From NCBI GenBank assembly GCA_016182225.1, contig JACOXV010000007.1, positions 1 to 6,085 of the forward strand: DNA of 6,085 nt. Direction: 5' to 3'. Shown piece after piece: positions 1 through 5,426 of the stretch (positions are counted from its first letter, which is position 1; the number at the start of each line of letters is the position of its first letter). The translations under genes and the position numbers were made by a program. Under the pieces are notes generated by a model. It was not told the origin of the DNA. It worked only from the letters and a program-made list of their open reading frames with translations, and made no database searches. The DNA is from Candidatus Levyibacteriota bacterium (lineage in GTDB: Bacteria > Patescibacteriota > Microgenomatia > Levybacterales > UBA12049).

Positions 1-1
1 A

Positions 2-1768
2 AAAATCAAAGAAGATGAAGAAAAAGAATGTAATAGGAGCAAGCCCACTCTTACTACAACGCAGAACACTTTCACAAAAGACAAAGGAGATAGCGCAACA
101 TACGAAATCATAACTCATAATAATGATAAAAAATGCGGCACCACTGATTTTAAATTGGAAGCTAAAGGACCAGATGGCTGGAAAATAGAGTTTGAAAATG
201 GTAACGATAACGTTAATATGAGGGACGTCGCATCTAACGGACAAAGACCAAAAAACCTAAAGGTAACTTCCCCTAAAAATGCCACTGCAGGAGAAAAGCA
301 TATTACTGTAAAACTTGCAGAAACTGCTGGCGGAAGATCTAGAACAGATACTCTGACCTTAAATTATAAAGTTAAATCAGGAACAGGCGGAGGTGGAGGC
401 AGTGGTGGAGGCGGCGGCGACCAATGTAAAGGCGACAATACTAAACCGCATTTTGAATGCCAAAATAAAGCCTGCGTCAAAGTAAGCAGCTGCGGACAAA
501 ATAGCGGAGGATGCACCAAAGAAGGACAAACTTGCGGTGGCGGAGGAGGAGGCGGTGGAGGTGGAGATGGAGATGGAGATAAAAAATGTACCAGCAATAA
601 CTGTACTGCTCCAAAAAGCTGTGTCAATAATACTTGCGTTACGCCTACCAAAAAACCCGACGAGGGAGACAAACCTTGCCAAAGAAAAGATCCTGGACTT
701 ACTGTTACTCCAGAGTCCCAAAGCGCTGATAAAGGAGAGCAAGTCCAATATACTGTAGAGATTGAAAACAAAAACAGCGGTAAATGCGACAAGAATAATT
801 TTGAACTAACTAAAGACATTCCAGGAGGTCAAAACACAAAATGGTCTAGCGGATGGGTTGATCAACTCAATAAATTTGAGCTCGGAAACGGTGAAAAAGG
901 GACGTCAATACTTAAAGTTACATCTCCAAATGACGTAACCAACGGGAAAAAACCAATTGTCGTAAAGGTTCAAAGCGGAGATGGAAAATTCACCAAACAA
1001 GTATCAGTGACTTATGAGGTAACAACTGGATCAGGAAAACAATGCAGTCTGGATGAAGACTGCCCTGCTGATGAATATTGCCCTCTTAATAAATGTCAAC
1101 CAGGAGAACCTTGTCCTCAGATATCAGCAATTTGTAAAACCGGTTGCAGAATTGACCCAGACAATTGTGGCACTGGAAAAGTTTGTGATGAATCTACAAG
1201 AACTTGCATAGATCAATCAGGAACAAAATTAATAATAAATGCACTTGGGCTTCACGGAATTGGAACCGCAGGAGATGCTGTAGCCCCCGGAACAGATGGA
1301 AATCTTAATCCACTGCGCACACAAAGACCAGCAACAATTGAAATTGAAAATGAAAATAAAGAATTGGTAACTTCAGAGGAAATAACTATTAACTATAATG
1401 CAGATACCGGTAAGTTTAGCAGCGAAGCAGTGCTTGATGAATTACAAAACTTTGGATCATTCCTGGCATTCATAAGAGTTGACGGATTTTTAAGAGCACA
1501 ATTCCCCGGCATCACAAATCTTACAAAAGGCGGGACCACAACGGTTCGCGACACCGCTATGACCAACGGAGATGTAAATGGAGACAATTATCTAACCCTT
1601 AAAGACTTTGTTATCTTTAGAAGCTGCTCTATTTATTCCAAAGATCGAGGAGCTTGTGATGAAGATCCAAATTTTGAATCTCTTACTGATTTCAACGACG
1701 ATGGGAACATCGATGATATCGATGAGACTCTTTGGACAAGAGAAAAATCAGTTGTTCAGGGTGACTAA
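2..1768 (+). CDS. Large secreted multidomain surface protein with C-terminal dockerin (5' partial)
   Basis: The frame is open to the left edge, so the true start lies outside; 588 residues are visible and the stop is TAA. Domains in order: NEW3-like beta-sandwich repeat 1 (about residues 10-126), Gly-rich linker (127-139), Cys-rich knot (141-178), ten glycines plus Gly-Asp repeats (179-193), a short CxxxxCxxxxxCxxxxC knot, NEW3-like repeat 2 (226-347), a third Cys-rich segment, a small beta domain (about 410-520), then a dockerin with two calcium loops, D524-N526-D528-D535 and D563-N565-D567-D574. NEW3 domains are known from secreted glycosidases and proteases; no catalytic domain is visible here, so adhesion or scaffolding is more likely than enzymatic activity. 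The many cysteines suggest export and disulfide formation. The adjacent downstream gene encodes a membrane-anchored cohesin-like protein, a natural binding partner. An internal TTG at 155 is not the start, because the first repeat begins upstream of it. Confidence 0.9.
   Translation, partial: KIKEDEEKECNRSKPTLTTTQNTFTKDKGDSATYEIITHNNDKKCGTTDFKLEAKGPDGWKIEFENGNDNVNMRDVASNGQRPKNLKVTSPKNATAGEKHITVKLAETAGGRSRTDTLTLNYKVKSGTGGGGGSGGGGGDQCKGDNTKPHFECQNKACVKVSSCGQNSGGCTKEGQTCGGGGGGGGGGDGDGDKKCTSNNCTAPKSCVNNTCVTPTKKPDEGDKPCQRKDPGLTVTPESQSADKGEQVQYTVEIENKNSGKCDKNNFELTKDIPGGQNTKWSSGWVDQLNKFELGNGEKGTSILKVTSPNDVTNGKKPIVVKVQSGDGKFTKQVSVTYEVTTGSGKQCSLDEDCPADEYCPLNKCQPGEPCPQISAICKTGCRIDPDNCGTGKVCDESTRTCIDQSGTKLIINALGLHGIGTAGDAVAPGTDGNLNPLRTQRPATIEIENENKELVTSEEITINYNADTGKFSSEAVLDELQNFGSFLAFIRVDGFLRAQFPGITNLTKGGTTTVRDTAMTNGDVNGDNYLTLKDFVIFRSCSIYSKDRGACDEDPNFESLTDFNDDGNIDDIDETLWTREKSVVQGD
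29..379 (+). repeat. NEW3-like domain, copy 1
   Basis: First copy of a roughly 117-residue domain repeated at protein level with the copy at 677-1037. The two begin at equivalent Cys codons 648 bases (216 codons) apart. Shared landmarks are an initial Cys, a DKG turn, a Y-(E/T) strand, an internal Cys after an Asn-rich turn, the phrase KVTSP, and a final aromatic strand ending Y-x-V. The DNA of the copies has diverged, so this is an old duplication. Confidence 0.75.
536..580 (+). repeat. Glycine codon run followed by Gly-Asp codon repeats
   Basis: Ten consecutive GGN codons (536-565) run into three GAT codons alternating with GGA (566-580). This encodes a flexible linker between two Cys-rich segments. 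It is a low-complexity triplet tract that could vary in length without breaking the frame. A similar but interrupted glycine linker lies at 380-418. Confidence 0.85.
677..1037 (+). repeat. NEW3-like domain, copy 2
   Basis: Second copy of the domain at 29-379. It keeps the two aligned cysteines, DKGEQVQYTVEIEN, KVTSPNDV and the closing VTYEV strand. The pattern (GxxxxYxVxxxN, then Cys, then LxVTSP) fits the NEW3 family (alpha-galactosidase NPCBM-associated domain), as judged by eye. Confidence 0.75.
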
Positions 1769-1792
1769 CCTAAAAATCCAAAATCGAACCCA

Positions 1793-1822
1793 TTGACAAA
1801 ATAATTTTTAAAAGTTCATAAT
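1793..1822 (+). promoter_or_regulatory. Predicted promoter of the cohesin-like gene
   Basis: A consensus -35 TTGACA (1793-1798) is separated by 18 bases from CATAAT (1817-1822, five of six matches). Only six bases lie between the -10 and the ATG at 1829, so transcription would start at about the first codon and the mRNA would be leaderless. No Shine-Dalgarno sequence precedes the ATG, which agrees. Confidence 0.6.
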
Positions 1823-1828
1823 AAAATT

Positions 1829-2470
1829 ATGCCCGAAGAAGTAATTACACCACCTCAAGAAATACCACCCAAACCATCGGGACGACTTACTAATAAAACT
1901 CCGCTTTTGGTTCTTTTTCTGTTATTAATTACTGGAGTTTTGGTTTATATTGCACTTGCACCGCAAAGAGATTCTCAAAATCCCAACAACATTGGAGTTG
2001 AAGATGAAAAAGCTCAAACCAGATTGTTCTTTGCGGATGCGCCCGCTTTATCAAATGCGGTCTCTTCTGCTTCTGCTGTTTATGTTTTGGATGTAAATAT
2101 AACTACCGGAAAAAATAAAGCATCCGGTGTACAGCTTGAAATTGATTATTCTCCAAAAGAAATCACAATCCTTGATATCGAAGCCGGAGAATTTATAGCA
2201 GATCCTGTGGAGATTAGAGACAAGATCGACACAGAAAACGGGAGGATATCGTATGCCATAACAACTCCGCTGGGTTCAGATCAAATAAGCGGTGAGGCCG
2301 TGGTAGCTAGAATAAAATTCACTGTTCCCCCATCAGCTGCGTCGCAAGATATTGGTTTTTCTTTTGCGGATCAAACAACAGTCGTTTCGGAATCTACAAG
2401 CTTAAACATTTTACAAGAATCAGTTGATGCGCTTTTCGCTCCAGAAGAACTCCCCGTCGTAGTTCAATAA
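1829..2470 (+). CDS. Membrane-anchored cohesin-domain protein
   Basis: The 213 residues comprise a short Pro-rich cytoplasmic N terminus (1-22), one transmembrane helix (about 25-44, Leu/Val/Ile-rich, with Arg19 and Lys23 on the inner side), a linker, and one extracellular beta-rich domain (about 67-205). That domain has the cohesin pattern: a strand YVLDVNI, then GVQLEIDYSPKEITILDIEAG, and a late strand VARIKFTV, as in cohesins and related carbohydrate-binding-like folds. Cohesins bind dockerins in cellulosomes and in many non-cellulolytic bacteria. The preceding gene ends in a dockerin, so this protein could tether it to the cell surface; the pairing is inference from adjacency. It has its own predicted promoter and ends 10 bases from the convergent gene at 2481-2879. 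The family call is by eye, and another beta-sandwich binding domain is possible. Confidence 0.8.
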   Translation: MPEEVITPPQEIPPKPSGRLTNKTPLLVLFLLLITGVLVYIALAPQRDSQNPNNIGVEDEKAQTRLFFADAPALSNAVSSASAVYVLDVNITTGKNKASGVQLEIDYSPKEITILDIEAGEFIADPVEIRDKIDTENGRISYAITTPLGSDQISGEAVVARIKFTVPPSAASQDIGFSFADQTTVVSESTSLNILQESVDALFAPEELPVVVQ

Positions 2471-2480
2471 ACACCCCTTA

Positions 2481-2879
2481 TTATAGAGGGATGACTTCCC
2501 ATCCCGGCTCTGCTCTTTTTACAAAAACAGGAACAACTTCAACTCCCGGTTCTAATTCTCTTATAATATCAGCCGCAGATATAATCTCTTCCTTCTGTTG
2601 AGAATCGGATACTGGGTTTCCTGCGCAGTCTTCATGACTGTGGACAACAATTCCCCTTGAATGATGTTTTTCAACCGATATTAAAACTTTCTTTTTAATT
2701 GAGTCTAATAATAACGATCCCGGATCGTTAGACGCTAGAAGTCCGACCAAACCTGCCTCGGTTATGGTATCGACATATTTTACTCCCCATCTTTTCTTGG
2801 CAAACTCAAAAACCGGCTCCTGGACTCTTCCGTCCATGCATCCTACAGCTGTAGCAAAAGTATCAAACTTACTCGACAT
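2481..2879 (-). CDS. Small beta-carbonic-anhydrase-like protein
   Basis: The 132-residue protein carries C14-x-D16-x-R18 near the N terminus (GCMDGRVQ) and H82-x-x-C85 (HSHEDC) in the middle. This is the order and spacing type of the zinc ligands and Asp/Arg dyad of beta-carbonic anhydrases, which interconvert CO2 and bicarbonate. An AG pair in ITEAG may match the conserved RNAG segment. It is clearly shorter than the usual 190-220 residues and lacks the C-terminal part, so it may belong to a compact carbonic-anhydrase-like subfamily whose activity I cannot assert. It contains no signal peptide and is likely cytoplasmic. It lies 23 bases downstream of the gene at 2903-3412 on the same strand and may be co-transcribed, but it also has its own TATAAT promoter close to the start. 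The stop is TAA. Confidence 0.75.
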   Translation of the reverse strand: MSSKFDTFATAVGCMDGRVQEPVFEFAKKRWGVKYVDTITEAGLVGLLASNDPGSLLLDSIKKKVLISVEKHHSRGIVVHSHEDCAGNPVSDSQQKEEIISAADIIRELEPGVEVVPVFVKRAEPGWEVIPL

Positions 2880-2889
2880 ACAAATTAAA

Positions 2890-2919
2890 ATTATACAACA
2901 GGTTATTTTCCTCTAACAA
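2890..2919 (-). promoter_or_regulatory. Predicted internal promoter of the carbonic-anhydrase-like gene
   Basis: Read on the - strand: TTGTTA (2919-2914), an 18-base spacer, and a perfect TATAAT (2895-2890). Ten bases separate the -10 from the ATG at 2879, giving a leader of about 0-4 bases. The -35 lies inside the end of the upstream gene. Confidence 0.45.
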
Positions 2920-3412
2920 GTACAGAATTTGGATAAACGACATACTCTATTTCGTGAAACGGATGAAGACTATCCCACTCAATAAATTTAATTGTAGGAT
3001 TAAGCAAGTATACTCCTTCGCTTACGCTTGGGTTCGGTTCGCCGTTTTCTCCATATAAAACCTTATCTGCCTTTTCCGAGATATACTCGTGCCAATGAGG
3101 AAAAAACCTTCCTAAAGATGCGACCATGCTATGAACTTCTGCTGTTACGCTTTCCGGCATTAAATCAAGTTCTCGTGTCCTGATTCTTCTTTCTGCTGCT
3201 CGTTTAAGACCTCCTGTGCTGTACACGCCATCTTTAGCTAATCTCTTAGCAATATATGTAAAAAGACCTCTTAATAGGTCCTGGTCAATACCAGAGCCAT
3301 TTACCAATATGCTAAATGGCGACTGGTCATAAAAATTAGTCCCGAAAGGAAGATAGTCAAATAACTCGGGGTCTAAATCTACTCCTATATTGCCCTCTTT
3401 ACCTTGTGCCAT
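2903..3412 (-). CDS. Hypothetical protein, tandem paralogue B
   Basis: I do not recognise the family. The 169-residue soluble protein has no signal peptide or membrane segment. It aligns along its whole length with the 171-residue product of the overlapping upstream gene: N26-x-x-DQ-x-PF near the N terminus, a helix-rich Arg/Glu centre, P105-x-W-x-x-Y-(I/L) at nearly the same residue number, and a C-terminal beta strand pair of pattern (Q/E)-(V/I)-E-x-x-x-x-P-x-x-V. Overall identity is low, so the duplication is old. The ATG at 3412 lies inside the last codons of the upstream gene (14-base overlap) and has a strong AAGGAGG four bases before it, indicating translational coupling in one operon. 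The stop is TAA. Confidence 0.8.
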   Translation of the reverse strand: MAQGKEGNIGVDLDPELFDYLPFGTNFYDQSPFSILVNGSGIDQDLLRGLFTYIAKRLAKDGVYSTGGLKRAAERRIRTRELDLMPESVTAEVHSMVASLGRFFPHWHEYISEKADKVLYGENGEPNPSVSEGVYLLNPTIKFIEWDSLHPFHEIEYVVYPNSVLVRGK

Positions 3413-3914
3413 TTTGCCTCCTTATAATCCTGACAACTCTTGGTTCCCATATCATCTCTACTTGAGGAAGAGTTGCTTGATTTTGTTTCAGCCATAACTC
3501 ATAGGTTGCTATCGGTAACACGTGTGTTGATCCATTATGGCGGTGGCTTCCATCCATTTCGTATGAATCACCCAAGCTATTTGCCAAATATCTATACCAA
3601 TATGGTTTTTCTGTAAGTGATCGGGTTCCTTGATGAAAATGTGAAACCAATAATCTTACATCTACGGTTCTTCTATCAAATATCTTTCTAGCAACTTCTC
3701 CAATGGTTTCAAATGTATAAAAATCATGGTCATCCAAAGATATAGCAGCACGCCCAATAAATTGCCTTGCGCTTGATAAATCGACATCGCATGTTCTGGC
3801 TAAAGAATCTACGAGTTGATCAAAAGGATCCTGATCAAAAAGATTTTGACCGTAATCAAGAAATCCTTCACCGAAAACTGGAGGACTTTGTCCGTCTCTT
3901 TGTTCAAAAGTCAT
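3399..3914 (-). CDS. Hypothetical protein, tandem paralogue A
   Basis: This is a 171-residue protein of unknown family with no signal peptide or transmembrane helix. Visible landmarks are N24-LFDQDPF, a helical stretch around 66-95, an aromatic motif P104-YWYRYL, a His-rich turn (DGSHRHNGSTH, about 121-131) and a C-terminal strand QVEMIWEPRVVRII. The first and third landmarks and the last strand recur at matching places in the following gene, marking a tandem duplication. The His cluster is not kept in the paralogue, so it is not obviously a shared metal site. The ATG at 3914 has no Shine-Dalgarno but sits nine bases after a good -10, so it may head a leaderless transcript. Its TAA lies within the start region of the next gene. 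Confidence 0.8.
   Translation of the reverse strand: MTFEQRDGQSPPVFGEGFLDYGQNLFDQDPFDQLVDSLARTCDVDLSSARQFIGRAAISLDDHDFYTFETIGEVARKIFDRRTVDVRLLVSHFHQGTRSLTEKPYWYRYLANSLGDSYEMDGSHRHNGSTHVLPIATYELWLKQNQATLPQVEMIWEPRVVRIIRRQNGTR
3417..3423 (-). promoter_or_regulatory. Strong Shine-Dalgarno inside the upstream reading frame
   Basis: AAGGAGG on the - strand, four bases before the ATG at 3412. It is encoded within the final codons of the 171-residue upstream gene and decides the start of the 169-residue gene. It is the only clear Shine-Dalgarno found before a called gene in this window. Confidence 0.75.
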
Positions 3915-3923
3915 AGGAGAAAG

Positions 3924-3952
3924 ATTCTATCAAATTTGAAGCTAAATTTCAA
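3924..3952 (-). promoter_or_regulatory. Predicted promoter of the paralogue operon
   Basis: On the - strand: TTGAAA (3952-3947), a 17-base spacer, and TAGAAT (3929-3924). Nine bases separate the -10 from the ATG at 3914, leaving a leader of about 0-3 bases. No Shine-Dalgarno is present. Confidence 0.55.
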
Positions 3953-3968
3953 CTATAGGATATAGCTA

Positions 3969-4043
3969 TTATTCTTTTTGGGGTGGCAGAGAACTTGATT
4001 CAAGCTTATCCAGATCTTCTTTGGTGGCTGGGTTTTTATTCAT
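3969..4043 (-). CDS. Possible 24-residue mini-protein
   Basis: An ATG-to-TAA frame encodes a hydrophilic peptide beginning MNKNPATKEDLDKLES and ending PPQKE. It has no recognised motif. Support is indirect: it fills most of the gap between the tRNA-Ile gene and the paralogue operon, lies on the same strand, and has a -10 (TATACT) seven bases before the ATG, like its neighbours. A frame of this length can also occur by chance. Confidence 0.3.
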   Translation of the reverse strand: MNKNPATKEDLDKLESSSLPPQKE

Positions 4044-4050
4044 GTTTTAA

Positions 4051-4081
4051 AGTATAACATCTGCCAATTCCCTGCTATCAA
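4051..4081 (-). promoter_or_regulatory. Predicted promoter before the mini-protein frame
   Basis: On the - strand: TTGATA (4081-4076), a slightly long 19-base spacer, and TATACT (4056-4051). Seven bases lie between the -10 and the ATG at 4043. It may also serve as an upstream promoter for the 171-residue gene. Confidence 0.35.
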
Positions 4082-4102
4082 TATATCAAGGAGGCGAATT
4101 TG

Positions 4103-4174
4103 TGGGTGGCCATGGAATCGAACCATGCACCTCTTCTTTATCAGAGAAGCGTTCTACCGATGAACTAGCCACCC
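4103..4174 (-). tRNA. tRNA-Ile (GAU)
   Basis: A 72-base cloverleaf folds fully: acceptor GGGTGGC/GCCACCC (7 pairs), D stem GTTC/GAAC with GG in the loop, anticodon stem CTTCT/AGAAG with loop CTGATAA (anticodon GAU, Ile), five-base variable loop, T stem CATGG/CCATG with loop TTCGATT, discriminator A. The 3' CCA is not encoded (ACAA follows), so it must be added after transcription. It stands alone rather than in an rRNA spacer, at least within this window. Confidence 0.95.
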
Positions 4175-4212
4175 GTTCTGCCGTGCAACTAAATGCCCCA
4201 AATTATCCAATA

Positions 4213-4242
4213 ATTATACTTGATGAGTGTCTAGTGAAGCAA
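4213..4242 (-). promoter_or_regulatory. Possible tRNA-Ile promoter
   Basis: On the - strand: TTGCTT (4242-4237), 18 bases, and a perfect TATAAT (4218-4213), about 38 bases before the mature tRNA 5' end. The -35 is weak. It is placed back to back with the pyrD promoter at 4252-4280. The rest of the 114-base gap 4175-4288 holds no gene. Confidence 0.35.
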
Positions 4243-4251
4243 GAATTAGTG

Positions 4252-4280
4252 TTGTGGCAATTTAATAAAAGGTTTAAAAT
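4252..4280 (+). promoter_or_regulatory. Predicted pyrD promoter
   Basis: TTGTGG (4252-4257), a 17-base spacer, and TAAAAT (4275-4280, five of six matches). Eight bases separate the -10 from the ATG at 4289, which would give a leaderless mRNA. No Shine-Dalgarno precedes the ATG. Confidence 0.5.
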
Positions 4281-4288
4281 ATTAGTTT

Positions 4289-5404
4289 ATGCTTATTTCT
4301 TTTTACTCAATCTTCTACAAGATTGTCTTAAAAAATATTTTTTTTCAATTTGATCCGGAACTTATACATGATTTAATCGTGAAGATTGGAGAAACCCAAG
4401 GAAAAATTAGCTTTGTAAAGAAAATTTTAAAATCACGACTGTCACGCGATTCTTCGCAATTAAAACAGAAAATTGCAGGAATAGAATTCAGAAATCCCAT
4501 AGGCCTTGCTGCTGGCTTTGACTATAATGGGGAGCTTACACAAATTCTGCCGGCTTTGGATTTTGGATTTCAAACAGTAGGAACAATTACAAATCATCCT
4601 TACGAAGGAAATCCTAAACCTCGCCTTGGAAGACTTCCAAAATCCCGCTCTTTAATGGTAAATAAAGGTTTTAAAAATAAAGGAGCGGCGTGGATTGCGC
4701 GAAAATTAGCTGGACAAACTTTCGAAATTCCTCTTGGGATTAGCATTGGCAAAACCAATATTAAACAAAGGGAAACCCAAAAATCTGCAATAGAAGATAT
4801 CCTGTCAAGCTTTTGTACTTTTGAAGATTCGAACATAAAAAGTTCTTACTATGAGCTAAACGTCTCATGCCCTAATTTGTTTGGAAATATCTCCTTTTAT
4901 CCACCTAAAAACCTAAGTGAGCTTCTTACGGAAGTTGATAAACTAAAACTGAAAAAACCTGTTTTTATTAAGATGCCAATTAACGAAACTGACAAGCAAA
5001 TTGAAGACATGCTTGATATTATTGTGCGACATAAAATCGCTGGGGTAATATTTGGAAATTTACAAAAAGACAGAAAAGACTCCTCTCTTGATTCTTCGGA
5101 AGTTGCTAAATGGAAAATGGGTAACTTCTCCGGCTTACCCACTAAGAAGCGTTCGAACGAATTAATTTCCTTTGCTTATAAAAAATATGGCAACAAACTT
5201 GTGATCATTGGTTGTGGCGGAATTTTTAATACGGGGGACGCTTATCAAAAAATCAAACTGGGCGCTTCCCTACTCCAGCTAATCACAGGATTAATCTACG
5301 AAGGACCGCTTTTGGTGGCAAAAATCAATAGCGAACTACCCAAGCTTCTCAAAAAAGACGGATTTAAATACATTTCAGAGGCTATTGGAACAGACATTCT
5401 TTAA
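4289..5404 (+). CDS. pyrD: Dihydroorotate dehydrogenase-like flavoprotein (class 2 type, altered active site)
   Basis: The 371 residues are typical of class 2 dihydroorotate dehydrogenase, which oxidises dihydroorotate to orotate in pyrimidine synthesis using FMN and, in class 2, membrane quinone. The N-terminal extension has the class 2 pattern (FQFDPELIHDL, 19-29) after a hydrophobic stretch. Further motifs are NPIGLAAGFD (69-78), GNPKPRLGRL (107-116), LGISIGKTN (149-157), LNVSCPN (190-196), IKMP (227-230), GVIFGN (252-257), and the FMN phosphate-binding GCGGI (308-312) and ITGLIYEGP (332-340). By eye against E. coli PyrD, the base is Cys194 rather than Ser175, and Lys66, Asn111 and Thr247 correspond to Tyr79, Val124 and Leu258; Asn191, Asn196, Lys228 and Asn257 are kept. 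True dihydroorotate oxidation is therefore likely but not certain. The ATG is supported by the promoter position and the N-terminal motif. Confidence 0.9.
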   Translation: MLISFYSIFYKIVLKNIFFQFDPELIHDLIVKIGETQGKISFVKKILKSRLSRDSSQLKQKIAGIEFRNPIGLAAGFDYNGELTQILPALDFGFQTVGTITNHPYEGNPKPRLGRLPKSRSLMVNKGFKNKGAAWIARKLAGQTFEIPLGISIGKTNIKQRETQKSAIEDILSSFCTFEDSNIKSSYYELNVSCPNLFGNISFYPPKNLSELLTEVDKLKLKKPVFIKMPINETDKQIEDMLDIIVRHKIAGVIFGNLQKDRKDSSLDSSEVAKWKMGNFSGLPTKKRSNELISFAYKKYGNKLVIIGCGGIFNTGDAYQKIKLGASLLQLITGLIYEGPLLVAKINSELPKLLKKDGFKYISEAIGTDIL

Positions 5405-5412
5405 TCATTATT

Positions 5413-5426
5413 CATCAATCATCAAT
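5413..5426. repeat. Tandem 7-base repeat between convergent genes
   Basis: Two perfect head-to-tail copies of CATCAAT sit in the 21-base gap between the pyrD stop and the stop of the convergent gene. No terminator-like hairpin is seen there. Confidence 0.6.

Noticed and set aside
155..157. TTG as the start codon of the surface protein
   Set aside because: The same frame is open to position 2, and residues before 155 contain the first half of a NEW3-like domain that aligns with the second copy.
364..819. Long - strand frames rich in Pro or Ser/Ala opposite the surface protein gene
   Set aside because: They are the antisense image of the Gly-rich and Lys-rich + strand protein; poly-Gly codons read as poly-Pro in reverse. 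They lack homology-like features and their own start signals.
2471..2490. Possible terminator hairpin between the convergent stops at 2470 and 2481
   Set aside because: Only about four base pairs (CCCT with AGGG) can form and no T run follows on either strand.
4102..4353. GTG-started + strand frame preceded by AAGGAGG (4089-4095)
   Set aside because: Its first third is the complement of the tRNA-Ile gene and the rest runs over the divergent promoters into the pyrD start. The Shine-Dalgarno match appears coincidental.
4600..5142. - strand frames inside pyrD
   Set aside because: Shadows of a well-supported conserved gene, with no motif of their own.
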